Source: Sphingobium aromaticiconvertens
GTDB taxonomy: Bacteria > Pseudomonadota > Alphaproteobacteria > Sphingomonadales > Sphingomonadaceae
NCBI RefSeq assembly: GCF_037154075.1
Contig: NZ_JBANRJ010000001.1
Coordinates: forward strand, 4,397,501 to 4,461,500
DNA length: 64,000 nucleotides
Direction: 5' to 3'
Shown in pieces: positions 26,506-35,871 of this stretch (positions are counted from its first letter, which is position 1; each line of letters opens with the position of its first letter). The notes below the pieces were generated by a model. The model made no database searches. It saw only the letters and a list, made by a program, of their open reading frames with translations, and was not told the DNA's origin. The position numbers and the translations under genes were made by a program.

Positions 26506-27639
26506 TCAACCGATCAAGCCGGACAGGCTCTTCCATAGTCCGAAAGACGACAAATCGTTGAATGTCACCAGCATCATCATCGCCAAAAGCACTGCCAGCC
26601 CGGACCGATAGGCCCAGTCCTGCACCTGCGGACTGACCGGCCGACGCTGCACCGCTTCGATCCCGTAAAAGAGCAGATGGCCACCATCCAGCATCGGGAT
26701 TGGCAAGAGATTGATGAACCCCAAATTAATCGAGATGAGGGCCATGAAGAAGATGAAGCTCTCCGGCCCCATCGTCGCGGCCTGCCCCGAAACCTCCGCT
26801 ATCTTCAGCGGTCCGCCCAGTTCCTTGACCGATCGGCCACCACCCACGATCTGACCCAGCGTCTCGACCATGGTCCGCACGATGTCGCCGGTCCGCTCGA
26901 TCGCCACGATCGGCGCGCGCCACAGCGGCACCGGATCGACCACCGGATCACCTGCGCCGATGCCCAAACGCCCCACGCGGAAGCTGTTGCCGAAGCCGTC
27001 GCCCTCCATCACCGATCCGATGGTCGCGGTGATGGCGATCCGGCGTCCGTCGCGCTCGGCCACCACATCCACCGGCTCGCCGGGGCGGATGCGGGTATAC
27101 ATCACCATGTCGTTATAGGTGTCCATCACCCGCCCGTTGAACGACACGATCCGATCGCCCACGCGAATGCCCGCAACCTGCGCGGCGCTGCCCGGCTGGA
27201 CGATGCCCGCAACCGGCGGCGTGCGGCTTTCGCCGTAGAAAAAGGCAAAACTGCCAAGGATCAGGATGGCGAACAGGAAATTGATGGCGGGGCCAGCCGC
27301 GACGATCGCCGCACGCTGCCATAATGGCTTGGCCGGAAAGCTCTCCGCCCGGTCCTGCGCGGACATTTCCAGCCATTGGGGATCGGTCTGGCTGGCGGCA
27401 TTCATGTCGCCCTTGAACTTCACATAGCCGCCAAGGGGGAGCGCCGCGATCCGCCAGCGCGTACCGCGCTTGTCGACCCAGGCGGCGATTTCCGGCCCGA
27501 AGCCGATCGAGAACGCCTCCGCCTTCACGCCGCACCAACGCCCGACCAGATAATGGCCGAGTTCATGCACGAAAACGAGCGGACCGATGACCGCGACGAA
27601 TGCGAGAACGGTCAACAGAAAACCGGGATTTTGGATCAA
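26506..27639 (-). CDS. rseP: RIP metalloprotease RseP
   Basis: 377 residues. Zinc site HELGH (25-29) in the first helix, a PDZ domain in the middle (about 120-200, with GIRVGDRIVSFNGR) and the LDGGHLLFYGIEA motif near residue 320 in the third helix, so all metal ligands are present. Intramembrane protease of the sigma-E-type envelope stress pathway and of signal peptide remnants. It shares a 4-bp overlap with dxr and precedes bamA by 84 bp, the usual order. Confidence 0.95.
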   Translation of the reverse strand: MIQNPGFLLTVLAFVAVIGPLVFVHELGHYLVGRWCGVKAEAFSIGFGPEIAAWVDKRGTRWRIAALPLGGYVKFKGDMNAASQTDPQWLEMSAQDRAESFPAKPLWQRAAIVAAGPAINFLFAILILGSFAFFYGESRTPPVAGIVQPGSAAQVAGIRVGDRIVSFNGRVMDTYNDMVMYTRIRPGEPVDVVAERDGRRIAITATIGSVMEGDGFGNSFRVGRLGIGAGDPVVDPVPLWRAPIVAIERTGDIVRTMVETLGQIVGGGRSVKELGGPLKIAEVSGQAATMGPESFIFFMALISINLGFINLLPIPMLDGGHLLFYGIEAVQRRPVSPQVQDWAYRSGLAVLLAMMMLVTFNDLSSFGLWKSLSGLIG

Positions 27640-28796
27640 ACCGTCAATCTTTCCATCACATGCCGGGCCAAGTCGCGCGCTCCGGCATCTGCAACCAGCA
27701 CGTCCTCCATTGAGGAGGGCATGATAACTTCATAGCGGCTCAATACATCTTCCACAATTGCGGCAATATCAAGGAAGCCGATCATGCCATCCAGGAACGC
27801 CGCGACCGCCACCTCGTTCGCAGCGTTGAGGATCGCTGGCGCCGTGCCGCCTGCCGCCCCCGCATCACGGGCAAGCCGCAACGCAGGGAAGCGCACGGGA
27901 TCGGGCGCCTCGAAATCCAGTCGGCCGATCCGGGTCAGGTCCAGCGGCTGGCAGGGCGTGGCGATCCGCGCGGGCCAGCCGAGCGCGTGAGCAATAGGAA
28001 TTCGCATATCGGGCGACCCCAACTGCGCGAGCGTCGATCGGTCCCGAAATTCGACCATCGAATGAATGACCGACTGCGGGTGGACCAGTATCTCGATCCG
28101 GTCGAGACCGATGGGAAAGAGGTGCGCGGCCTCAATCAGTTCCAGCCCCTTGTTCATCATCGTCGCGCTATCGACGCTGATCTTCGCGCCCATCGACCAG
28201 TTGGGATGCGCGACCGCCTGCGCCGGGGTGATGCCGCCCATCTCCGCCCGGCTACGGGTACGGAATGGGCCGCCGCTCGCCGTCAGGATGATGCGCGACA
28301 CATCCTCGAAGCGACTGCCTGCAAGGCACTGGAATATCGCATTATGCTCGCTGTCGACGGGCAACAGTGTCGCGCCGGACGCCCGCGCTGCCTCCATCAT
28401 CAGCGCGCCCGCCGACACCAGCGATTCCTTGTTGGCCAGCGCCACCGTGCCGCCGGTTCGCAGCGCGGCGATGGTCGGGGCAAGACCCGCGCAGCCGACG
28501 ATCGCCGCCATGGTCCATTCGGCCCCTGCACATGCGGCGTCAATCAGCGCCTGTGGACCTGCCATCGCCTCTATGCCGCTGCCGGCCAGTGCATCGCGCA
28601 GGTCAGTGTAGCGCGTTTCCTCGCCAATCACGGCGATCCGGGCGTGATGGGCGCGGGCCGCTTGCGCCAGCGCATCGACGTCCCGATGGGCGGTCAGGGC
28701 GACCACCTCATAGGCATCAGGCTCGCGACCGATCAGATCCAGCGTCGACATGCCCACCGATCCGGTCGCACCAAAGATGGAGATGCGCCGGGTCAT
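27636..28796 (-). CDS. dxr: 1-deoxy-D-xylulose 5-phosphate reductoisomerase
   Basis: 386 residues. NADPH site GATGSVG (9-15), ALANKESLVSAG and the catalytic SVDSATMMNKGLELIEA segment. It turns DXP into MEP, the committed step of non-mevalonate isoprenoid synthesis. The gene overlaps cdsA upstream and rseP downstream by 4 bp each, so uppS-cdsA-dxr-rseP is one coupled unit. Confidence 0.96.
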   Translation of the reverse strand: MTRRISIFGATGSVGMSTLDLIGREPDAYEVVALTAHRDVDALAQAARAHHARIAVIGEETRYTDLRDALAGSGIEAMAGPQALIDAACAGAEWTMAAIVGCAGLAPTIAALRTGGTVALANKESLVSAGALMMEAARASGATLLPVDSEHNAIFQCLAGSRFEDVSRIILTASGGPFRTRSRAEMGGITPAQAVAHPNWSMGAKISVDSATMMNKGLELIEAAHLFPIGLDRIEILVHPQSVIHSMVEFRDRSTLAQLGSPDMRIPIAHALGWPARIATPCQPLDLTRIGRLDFEAPDPVRFPALRLARDAGAAGGTAPAILNAANEVAVAAFLDGMIGFLDIAAIVEDVLSRYEVIMPSSMEDVLVADAGARDLARHVMERLTV

Positions 28797-29581
28797 GCCA
28801 TCGCTCCCAAGGCCAGATAAAGGAGCGCAGCAATCGGCGCGGCGGTGACAACGCCGTCCAGCCGATCCATCACGCCGCCATGGCCGGGAAGCAGCGTGCC
28901 ACTGTCCTTCACCCCGGCCCGTCGCTTCATCCAGCTTTCAAGCAGATCGCCCAGTTGCGCCGCCACCGCGAGCAGTCCGCTGGACGCGGCAAGCTGTGCG
29001 GGAAGTCCCGCGAACAGATGCAGCGTATAGCCCAGCAGCAGCGCCGCAAGCACACCACCGCCCAGTCCCGACCAGGTCTTGGAAGGGCTGACACGCGGCG
29101 CCAGCTTTGGTCCGCCCAGCGAGCGCCCGGCGAAATAGGCGCCGATGTCCGTCGCCCACACCAGCCCCAGCGCCCAGAAAGCGAGCAGCAGACCCCAGAG
29201 ATGCGGCGGCTGCCCACGCAGGAACAGCAGCGCCATGACCGGCAGGCTGACATAGAGAACGCCCAGCGCCAGTCGCAACGCCCGCGTGACGATCAACAGG
29301 AAGGCAAAGGCCGCAACCATGAGAATGAAAGCAGGCGGAGCAACCCCTGCCGCCAGCGGGCAGAGAATCGCCAGCGGCACGGACACCGCGAACATGGAAA
29401 GTCGCTTATGTTCCTGGGACACACCGACCAGATCGGCCCATTCGCCCATCATCAACACGCCCGCGACGACCAACAGCAACCAGAAGAGCAGTCCGCCCGC
29501 CAGCAAAGCTCCAACCGCCACAAGGATCAGGACAAGGCCAACAATCGCCCGGGTCCGCAGTTCACTGCCCATCGGCGTCAC
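28793..29581 (-). CDS. cdsA: Phosphatidate cytidylyltransferase
   Basis: 262 residues, about seven membrane spans. The C-terminal signature KDSGTLLPGHGGVMDRLD is that of CDP-diacylglycerol synthases. It makes CDP-diacylglycerol, the substrate of the pssA product encoded 5 kb away in the window. 4-bp overlaps on both sides. Confidence 0.94.
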   Translation of the reverse strand: MTPMGSELRTRAIVGLVLILVAVGALLAGGLLFWLLLVVAGVLMMGEWADLVGVSQEHKRLSMFAVSVPLAILCPLAAGVAPPAFILMVAAFAFLLIVTRALRLALGVLYVSLPVMALLFLRGQPPHLWGLLLAFWALGLVWATDIGAYFAGRSLGGPKLAPRVSPSKTWSGLGGGVLAALLLGYTLHLFAGLPAQLAASSGLLAVAAQLGDLLESWMKRRAGVKDSGTLLPGHGGVMDRLDGVVTAAPIAALLYLALGAMA

Positions 29582-30318
29582 AAACCGCCGAAACGGCGGT
29601 CCCTCAAGCGAAAGGCGTCAAGTGCTGCGGCCAACGCGGCCGAATCGAAATCAGGCCACAAAATATCAGTGAAATATAGTTCGGCATAAGCGGCCTGCCA
29701 CAGCATGAAATTGCTCAGGCGCTGCTCACCCGATGTCCGGATCAGCAAATCGAGGGGCGGCAACTCGGCGGTGTCAAGGCAGGCGTCAATCGCCTCTATG
29801 CCGATGTCATCGACGGCGATGTCGCCCGCCACCGCCCGCTGCGCCAGCGTTTGCGCCACGCGTACCAGTTCGTCCTGCCCGCCATAGTTGAGCGCGATGG
29901 CGATCACCGGCCCGCTATTCCCCGCCGTGCGCGCAACCGCCGCGTCGATCAGTTGCACCAGCGACGCGTCTAGCGCGCGGTAATTGCCGATGATCCGCAG
30001 CCGCACGCCATTGGCATGAAACTCGTCCAGATCCGCTTGGATGAAATGGCGCAGCAGGCCCATGAGATCGGCGACCTCGCTCGCCGGGCGCTTCCAGTTT
30101 TCCGAGGAAAAGGCATAGAGCGTCAGGCATTCCAGCCCCAGCTCCCGCGCCGCGCGGGAGACACGGCGCACCGCTTCCACCCCCGCGCGATGCCCGGCAA
30201 TGCGCGGCAGAAATCGCTTTTTCGCCCAGCGGCCATTGCCATCCATGATGATGGCGACATGGCGCGCACCATGGTCCGGTGCCACCTGGAGATGGTCTGG
30301 CTGGATCTGGCTGGCCAT
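29578..30318 (-). CDS. uppS: Isoprenyl transferase (undecaprenyl diphosphate synthase)
   Basis: 246 residues. IIMDGNGRWAKKR carries catalytic Asp26, HRAGVEAVRR follows, and DLLIRTSGEQRLSNFMLWQ is the C-terminal family signature. It elongates farnesyl diphosphate to the C55 lipid carrier for cell-wall and surface polysaccharides. It sits 54 bp after frr, in the standard order frr-uppS-cdsA-dxr-rseP. Confidence 0.96.
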   Translation of the reverse strand: MASQIQPDHLQVAPDHGARHVAIIMDGNGRWAKKRFLPRIAGHRAGVEAVRRVSRAARELGLECLTLYAFSSENWKRPASEVADLMGLLRHFIQADLDEFHANGVRLRIIGNYRALDASLVQLIDAAVARTAGNSGPVIAIALNYGGQDELVRVAQTLAQRAVAGDIAVDDIGIEAIDACLDTAELPPLDLLIRTSGEQRLSNFMLWQAAYAELYFTDILWPDFDSAALAAALDAFRLRDRRFGGL

Positions 30319-30372
30319 GTCAGTCTCCGCGCGCGCGGGGCGTGGGGCAGGTCATGGGAACGCTTCCCGGCC

Positions 30373-30930
30373 CTACTGGCCGAGAATTTCCTTTTCCTTG
30401 GCCGCAGCGGTCGCATCCAGATCGGCGATGGTGGCATCGGTCAGTTTCTGAACCTCGGTTTCGAAGCGCTTGCGCTCGTCCTCGCTGATCTCACCCTTCT
30501 TCTCGTCGGTCTTCAGACTATCCATGCCGTCGCGACGGACATTGCGAACCGCGATGCGCGCATTTTCGGTATATTTACCGGCAAGCTTGGCCAGTTCCTT
30601 GCGACGTTCTTCGGTCAGGTCCGGGATCGGCAGGCGCAGAGTCTGCCCATCGACGATGGGGTTGAGGCCCAGACCCGCAGATCGGATCGCCTTGTCGGTC
30701 GGGCCGACATTGCTCTTGTCCCAGACCTGCACCGACAACATGCGCGGCTCAGGCGCGGAGACGGTGGCAATCTGGTTGAGCGGCATGTGCGCGCCATAGA
30801 CCTCGACCGTCACCGGATCGAGCAGCATCGTGTTGGCACGGCCAGTACGCAGGCCGGACAGGTCGCCTTTGAGCGACTCGACGGCGCCTGCCATGCGGCG
30901 CTCCAGATCGGCCTTGTTATATTGCGGCAT
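30373..30930 (-). CDS. frr: Ribosome recycling factor
   Basis: 185 residues, standard size. The [19 protein letters not shown] start and [17 protein letters not shown] block are family hallmarks of the three-helix bundle domain. It splits post-termination ribosomes with EF-G. Three bp separate it from pyrH. Confidence 0.97.
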   Translation of the reverse strand: MPQYNKADLERRMAGAVESLKGDLSGLRTGRANTMLLDPVTVEVYGAHMPLNQIATVSAPEPRMLSVQVWDKSNVGPTDKAIRSAGLGLNPIVDGQTLRLPIPDLTEERRKELAKLAGKYTENARIAVRNVRRDGMDSLKTDEKKGEISEDERKRFETEVQKLTDATIADLDATAAAKEKEILGQ

Positions 30931-30933
30931 GTT

Positions 30934-31659
30934 TTAGCTCTCCTGACTATGCACGACCGTCGCCACGCCTTCACCGGCGAGCACCTTGGCCAGATTGCCC
31001 TGCTCGCGGATGTTGAAGACGACGATGGGAATATTGCTGTCACGACACAGCGCGATCGCGCTGGCGTCCATGACCTTCAGATCGTCAGCCAGCACCGTGC
31101 TGTAGCTGACCCTGTCGTAACGGACGGCACCGGGAACCTTCTTGGGATCAGCGTTGTACACGCCATCGACCGAGGTGCCCTTGAACAGCGCGTCGCATTT
31201 CATTTCCGCTGCGCGCAGCGCCGCGCCGCTGTCCGTCGTGAAGAAGGGGCTGCCGACACCGGCTGCGAAAATGACCACACGACCCTTTTCCAGATGTCGT
31301 TCGGCCCGGCGACGGATGAAAGGTTCGCACACCGATGCCATGGGAATGGCGGACTGGACGCGTGTGTCGATGCCGATCTGCTCCAACGCATTCTGCACCG
31401 CCAGCGCGTTCATCACGGTCGCCAACATGCCCATATAATCGGCGGTCGCCCGCTCGAAGCCCTTGGCCGCAGCCGCCAGACCGCGAAAAATATTGCCGCC
31501 GCCCACGACGATGCACAGTTCAAAGCCCTGCGCCTTGGCGTCGGCGATCTCGCCCGCGACGCGTGCGGTGACTGCGGGATCGATGGCCAATCCGCCCTCG
31601 CCCATCAGCACTTCGCCCGATAGTTTCAATAAAATGCGCTTGTAGGCGGGCCGGGTCAT
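30934..31659 (-). CDS. pyrH: UMP kinase
   Basis: 241 residues. Amino acid kinase fold: [25 protein letters not shown], and [23 protein letters not shown]. It makes UDP from UMP and is hexameric, with GTP activation known in the family. It follows tsf after a 125-bp gap with a strong hairpin. Confidence 0.97.
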   Translation of the reverse strand: MTRPAYKRILLKLSGEVLMGEGGLAIDPAVTARVAGEIADAKAQGFELCIVVGGGNIFRGLAAAAKGFERATADYMGMLATVMNALAVQNALEQIGIDTRVQSAIPMASVCEPFIRRRAERHLEKGRVVIFAAGVGSPFFTTDSGAALRAAEMKCDALFKGTSVDGVYNADPKKVPGAVRYDRVSYSTVLADDLKVMDASAIALCRDSNIPIVVFNIREQGNLAKVLAGEGVATVVHSQES

Positions 31660-31692
31660 GCGGGGTTTGTGTCCATCTCTACGGGCAAGGAA

Positions 31693-31722
31693 ATGGCGCG
31701 CACCTTAGGCAGTGCGCGCCAT
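31693..31722 (-). terminator. Hairpin between tsf and pyrH
   Basis: Perfect 11-bp stem, ATGGCGCGCAC (31693-31703) with GTGCGCGCCAT (31712-31722), 8-base loop. On the minus strand only a short TTT follows, so it is probably a partial terminator that sets pyrH-frr below rpsB-tsf. Confidence 0.55.
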
Positions 31723-31784
31723 GATGTGAAGCAGGGTTTTGCCCCATTCCCTTCCGCCCGAAGACGAAAGGGGAACGGCATTCA

Positions 31785-32729
31785 TTAAACGCCTGCGGCG
31801 GCCGCGACTTCAGCAGCAAAGTCACTCACTTCCTTCTCGATGCCTTCGCCCAGCTGGAAGCGGACATAGCCCTTGAGGGTGATCGACTTGCCGGCGTCCT
31901 TCGCTGCCTTGGCAACGACGTCGGCGACCGGGGTCTTGTTGTCCATCACGAATAGCTGCGACAAGAGCGCCTGCTCTTTCGCGAACTTGGAGACAGCACC
32001 GTCCAACCGCTTGGCGAGAATATCAGCCGGGATCTCCTTGCCCTTCTGAGCAGCCTCTTCGGTGGCCTTTTCTGCTGCGATCGCGCGCTCACGCTCCAGC
32101 AGGGCCGGATCGATATCATCGGCAGACAGCGCCAGCGGGAAGGCCGCAGCGATGTGCATCGCGATCTGCTTGCCCAGCGGCTCCAGCACGTCGGCAGGCG
32201 CATCGCCTTCCAGCGCGACCAGCACGCCAATCTTGCCCAGACCGGGTGCAGCAGCATTGTGGACATAGGACACTACTACGCCCTGGCTCACTTCGACATG
32301 CGCGACGCGGCGCACATTCTGGTTCTCGCCGATGGTCGCGATGTTGGCGACCAGCTTTTCAGCGACGGTGCCGCCCGCGGGATAGGCTTCGTTCGACAGC
32401 GCTTCGGCGTCAACAGCGCCAGTCTTCAGCGCGATGTCGGACACGGTGCGGACGAAATCCTGGAACTGGTCGTTCTTGGCGACGAAGTCGGTTTCGCTGT
32501 TCACTTCGACGGCGACACCCTTGGTGCCAGCGACGGCGACGCCCACCAGGCCTTCAGCGGCGGTGCGGCTCGACTTCTTCTGTGCAGCGGCCAGACCCTT
32601 GGCGCGAAGCCAGTCGGTTGCCGCTTCGATATCGCCACCCGCTTCGGTAAGCGCCTTCTTGCAATCCATCATGCCGGCGCCCGAACGGTCGCGCAGTTCC
32701 TTGACGGCGGCAGCGGTAATCTCGGCCAT
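31785..32729 (-). CDS. tsf: Elongation factor Ts
   Basis: 314 residues from the ATG at 32729, which has a perfect AGGAG; the open frame upstream lacks family sequence. N-terminal UBA-like domain ([19 protein letters not shown]), the core with [12 protein letters not shown] that contacts EF-Tu, and the C-terminal helix. Exchanges GDP on EF-Tu. It follows rpsB in the usual two-gene unit. Confidence 0.97.
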   Translation of the reverse strand: MAEITAAAVKELRDRSGAGMMDCKKALTEAGGDIEAATDWLRAKGLAAAQKKSSRTAAEGLVGVAVAGTKGVAVEVNSETDFVAKNDQFQDFVRTVSDIALKTGAVDAEALSNEAYPAGGTVAEKLVANIATIGENQNVRRVAHVEVSQGVVVSYVHNAAAPGLGKIGVLVALEGDAPADVLEPLGKQIAMHIAAAFPLALSADDIDPALLERERAIAAEKATEEAAQKGKEIPADILAKRLDGAVSKFAKEQALLSQLFVMDNKTPVADVVAKAAKDAGKSITLKGYVRFQLGEGIEKEVSDFAAEVAAAAGV

Positions 32730-32766
32730 GTTTCGGCTCCTAAATTTCTTAAGGTTCAAATATGCA

Positions 32767-32801
32767 GCAGGGCGCCTCTTGGGTTCCAAAAAGCGCCCTG
32801 C
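32767..32801 (-). other. Intercistronic hairpin between rpsB and tsf
   Basis: GCAGGGCGC (32767-32775) pairs with GCGCCCTGC (32793-32801), loop 17 bases, no T run. A hairpin at this place is known from other rpsB-tsf units, where it sets the S2 to EF-Ts ratio. Confidence 0.5.
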
Positions 32802-32828
32802 CTGATCAGCTTTGCAGTTTGACGAAAC

Positions 32829-33590
32829 TTACGCCTCTGCTGCAACAACCTCTTCAGCCAGCGGCTCGTCGAGCGCGCCAATGTCAACGCCCGACGCCTG
32901 CTGGGCGCCACGGTTGCCCTTGGTCGCGGCAGCGGCGATCGCGTCGCAATACAGGCGGATAGCGCGGCTGGCGTCGTCGTTCGCCGGAACCGGGAAGGCG
33001 ATGCCGTCGGGGCTGACGTTCGAATCGAGGATCGCAACGACCGGGATGCCCAGCGTGTTGGCTTCCTTGATCGCCAGTTCTTCCTTGTTCGCGTCGATCA
33101 CGAACATGACATCGGGAATACCGCCCATGTCGCGGATACCGCCCAGCGACAGTTCCAGCTTGTCCCGCTCGCGGGTCATCTGAAGGACTTCCTTCTTGGT
33201 GAGGCCGTGGGTGTCACCCGACAGCTTCTCTTCCAGGGTCTTCAGGCGCTTGATCGAACCGGAAATAGTCTTCCAGTTGGTCAGCATGCCGCCCAGCCAG
33301 CGGTGGTTGACGAAATGCTGGCCCGACTTGCGGGCCGCTTCGGCGATGGGATCCTGCGCCTGGCGCTTGGTGCCGACGAACAGCACCTTGCCACCGGCAG
33401 CGATCGTGCCGCTGACGAAGTCGAGCGCACGCGCCATCAGGGGCACGGTCTGCGACAGGTCAAGAATGTGGATGCCGTTCCGCTCGCCGAAGATATACGG
33501 CTTCATCCGCGGGTTCCAGCGGTGGGTCTGGTGGCCAAAATGGGCGCCAGCCTCGATCAATTGCTGCATGGAGACGACAGGAGCCGCCAT
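32829..33590 (-). CDS. rpsB: 30S ribosomal protein S2
   Basis: 253 residues. Family blocks: [45 protein letters not shown] and the [13 protein letters not shown] end. AAGGAG precedes the ATG. First gene of the long minus-strand block; its promoter lies in 33591-33845, back to back with the LexA-controlled promoter of the small membrane protein. Confidence 0.97.
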   Translation of the reverse strand: MAAPVVSMQQLIEAGAHFGHQTHRWNPRMKPYIFGERNGIHILDLSQTVPLMARALDFVSGTIAAGGKVLFVGTKRQAQDPIAEAARKSGQHFVNHRWLGGMLTNWKTISGSIKRLKTLEEKLSGDTHGLTKKEVLQMTRERDKLELSLGGIRDMGGIPDVMFVIDANKEELAIKEANTLGIPVVAILDSNVSPDGIAFPVPANDDASRAIRLYCDAIAAAATKGNRGAQQASGVDIGALDEPLAEEVVAAEA

Positions 33591-33727
33591 GATATTTCTC
33601 CTTCCGGTTGCACCTCTGGGAATCAGGAAGCGAAGGAAGCCTCAAAGGCCCCCGCGCCACCGGATATGTCGATTCCCATGTGGAATGGACGCGCCTTTAC
33701 TGGCGGATAAAAGATTATGCAAGGGGG

Positions 33728-33761
33728 TTGACGCGGACCGCCTATAGAACATATAGAGAAC
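33728..33761 (+). promoter_or_regulatory. Promoter with LexA (SOS) box for the small membrane protein
   Basis: TTGACG (33728-33733) as -35, ATATAG (33751-33756) as -10 with a 17-bp spacer (or TATAGA with 18). The -10 is framed by GAAC-ATATAGA-GAAC (33747-33761), the reverse complement of the LexA motif GTTC-N7-GTTC. Read on that strand it is GTTCTCTATATGTTC, 13 of 15 bases equal to the radA box. A third GAAC follows at 33767. LexA bound here would cover the -10. Confidence 0.72.
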
Positions 33762-33845
33762 AAACGGAACGAATACGGCTTGCGTCCATTGCTTCCGTCA
33801 CAGTCCAGATCAGCCGTGCAAGCGGCAAGACAGAAAGTTCAGGCC

Positions 33846-34088
33846 ATGTTCGCACTCGTCGCCGGTCTCGTCTTCTCCATCGCCCTCCTGCTGGCGATCG
33901 GCACCATCCTTGCCATGTTCGCACTCTATCATGACAAAATGGTGGCTGCACTCCTGTTCGAACCGATCCCCAAGGAAGCACCTATCTATCAGCTTCGCAT
34001 CCGCCGCCCGCGCATGGATGCGGTTGAACGGCGGACGGTTCGCGCCGCCCCTGCCTCCCCCACTCCTGTCCGATTCGTCGCTGCCTGA
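33846..34088 (+). CDS. Small single-span membrane protein under a LexA box
   Basis: 80 residues from the ATG at 33846; in-frame GTG (33816) and TTG (33780) starts would add 10 or 22 residues, and no start has a strong ribosome site. Residues 3-27 (ALVAGLVFSIALLLAIGTILAM) form one membrane helix. The tail is basic and Pro/Arg-rich (PIYQLRIRRPRMDAVERR). I know no family. The promoter has a LexA box, so it should be made during DNA damage; size and layout recall SOS-induced division inhibitors such as SidA of Caulobacter, but there is no sequence proof. It ends 4 bp from the convergent pssA. Confidence 0.6.
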   Translation: MFALVAGLVFSIALLLAIGTILAMFALYHDKMVAALLFEPIPKEAPIYQLRIRRPRMDAVERRTVRAAPASPTPVRFVAA

Positions 34089-34092
34089 CCCT

Positions 34093-34887
34093 TCAGGCCG
34101 CGTCCGCTTGCTGCGCGCGCTTCACCTTCGCATAGCTGATGATGCCAAAAGGCAGCAACGCGACGTAGAACAGACAGATACCCAGCAGCGTTAGCCATGG
34201 ATCGGTGATCAGCAGCGCGGCCAGCAGGCCGGCCAGCGCAATCGCCTCCAGCCGTATCCGCTTGCGAAGCCGCAATGCCGACCAGCTATAGGTCGCAATG
34301 TTGGAAATCATCAGGAAGGCGACGAACGCCGCCCAGGGCGCCACCACATACCATGCACGGAATATCTCCAGGCCCGTTACCAGCCAGAGGTAAAGCGGCA
34401 CGAAAGCCAACCCCGCCCCCGCAGGCGCAGGCACCCCGGTCAGGAAGCCAGCCGATTTGTGCGGCTGTTCATCGGCATCAATATTGGCGTTGAAGCGCGC
34501 CAGACGCAGCGCGCAGGACAGCGCATGCGCCAGTGCAAAGATCCAGCCGAACTTCGGCATGGCGTGAAGCGACCACAGATACAGGATCAGCGCAGGCGCC
34601 ACGCCGAAGGCAATGCAATCGGATAACGAATCAAGCTCCGCGCCGAACCGGCTTTCGCCCCGCAGCATCCGGGCGATTCGCCCATCGAGTCCATCCAGCA
34701 CTCCCGCGATCAGAATGCATAGTACTGCGAACTGCCAGTGATCCTCGCGCCCCGCCATTGCGCTGATGCCATAGCGGATACCGGTCAGGCCCGAACATAG
34801 CGCCATCGCCGTCACCGCATTGGGCGCGACCATTCGCAGGGTGATCCCCCGACGCAACCCTCTGGGAACGGCGCGGCGCTGCCTCAC
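34093..34887 (-). CDS. pssA: CDP-diacylglycerol-serine O-phosphatidyltransferase
   Basis: 264 residues, about eight membrane spans. The CDP-alcohol phosphotransferase motif is complete: D68-G-R-I-A72-R73 ... G82 ... D86 ... D90. It makes phosphatidylserine from CDP-diacylglycerol and serine. It overlaps psd by 4 bp, so the two phosphatidylethanolamine steps are coupled. The N-terminus is Arg-rich. Confidence 0.94.
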   Translation of the reverse strand: MRQRRAVPRGLRRGITLRMVAPNAVTAMALCSGLTGIRYGISAMAGREDHWQFAVLCILIAGVLDGLDGRIARMLRGESRFGAELDSLSDCIAFGVAPALILYLWSLHAMPKFGWIFALAHALSCALRLARFNANIDADEQPHKSAGFLTGVPAPAGAGLAFVPLYLWLVTGLEIFRAWYVVAPWAAFVAFLMISNIATYSWSALRLRKRIRLEAIALAGLLAALLITDPWLTLLGICLFYVALLPFGIISYAKVKRAQQADAA

Positions 34888-35618
34888 TGTTGAATACCCG
34901 CGATGACGCGGCGGTCGCCAATCTGTGCCAGCACGGTCTCACCCGCGACCGTCCGTTGCCCCAGCACCACGCGCGGGGCAGTCCCGGCAGGCAGGTAGAC
35001 ATCCACCCGGCTACCGAAGCGAATAAGGCCGATGCGCTGCCCGGCCGCAACCATGTCGCCCGGCTTTACGAACGGCACGATACGCCGCGCAACCAGCCCG
35101 GCAATCTGGGTAAAGCCGATTCGCACGCCGTCATGGCGTTCGACCAGGATATGCTGACGCTCATTATCCTCGCTCGCCTTGTCGAGGTCGGCGTTCAGGA
35201 ACTTGCCCGAAATATAGACGACCGCCTTCACCGTTCCGCCGATCGGCGTGCGGTTGATGTGGACGTCGAACACGCTCATGAAGATCGACACACGGATCAT
35301 AGGTTGGTCACCCAGCCCGTCCGGACCGACCATTTCCTTGGGCGGCGGCACCTTCTGGATGAGGGTGATGAGGCCGTCCGCCGGGGCGATGATCGCATTC
35401 TCGTCCTGTGGCACGGCCCGCACCGGATCGCGGAAAAAGGTCAGCACCCAGCCGGTGACGATCAGCATCAGCCATCCCAGCACTTCCCAGCCCAGGATGA
35501 AGAATAAACCGGTGATCGCCGCCGCGATCAGACCGAATTTCATGCCCTCGCGATGAACCGCTGGGAACCGCCATTTGATGTTGCCACCGGGGGCAAGCGT
35601 GATCTCGTCATTTTCCAT
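34884..35618 (-). CDS. psd: Phosphatidylserine decarboxylase (short type)
   Basis: 244 residues from ATG 35618; a GTG six bases earlier is also possible. One or two N-terminal membrane helices (28-62), then the catalytic domain: Asp81 and His120 (VFDVHINR), and the self-cleavage site Gly202-Ser203 in RFGSRVD that yields the pyruvoyl cofactor. The variant GS tripeptide context and short length match the alphaproteobacterial PSD-A type. Makes phosphatidylethanolamine from the PssA product. Confidence 0.94.
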   Translation of the reverse strand: MENDEITLAPGGNIKWRFPAVHREGMKFGLIAAAITGLFFILGWEVLGWLMLIVTGWVLTFFRDPVRAVPQDENAIIAPADGLITLIQKVPPPKEMVGPDGLGDQPMIRVSIFMSVFDVHINRTPIGGTVKAVVYISGKFLNADLDKASEDNERQHILVERHDGVRIGFTQIAGLVARRIVPFVKPGDMVAAGQRIGLIRFGSRVDVYLPAGTAPRVVLGQRTVAGETVLAQIGDRRVIAGIQQ

Positions 35619-35630
35619 GGGCACCGTCTC

Positions 35631-35680
35631 TAGAGCATCGCACGGAAAAGTGGGAACCGGTTTTCCGTAAAAAGCGATGC
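35631..35680. repeat. Palindromic repeat upstream of psd
   Basis: TAGAGCATCGC and CGGAAAA pair with TTTTCCG and GCGATGC around GTGGGAACCGG. TAGAGCAT-type palindromes with GGAAAA/TTTTCC arms are a frequent dispersed element of alphaproteobacteria. It is in the 5' untranslated region of psd, whose message would carry it as a hairpin. The rest of the 35681-35871 gap holds the icd promoter region, with no clear boxes. Confidence 0.55.
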
Positions 35681-35871
35681 AATATCAAAAAACAGAACAA
35701 GCGACTGCGTTCAATCCACCGCCCACCTGATCGAGAGAGTGGCCCCTGCCCTGCCTCCACCAAGGCACGGACCGGCCATAAACCTCCCATATCCGGTTGA
35801 ACATTGGCGGCGCTTTGCCTAGGGCGTAGCCCATTCCATCCCAAGCATAGCAAAGAAGGCGAACCAGGCGC

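Noticed and set aside
30016..31623. 535-codon ORF opposite frr and pyrH
   Set aside because: Shadow of essential genes on the other strand.
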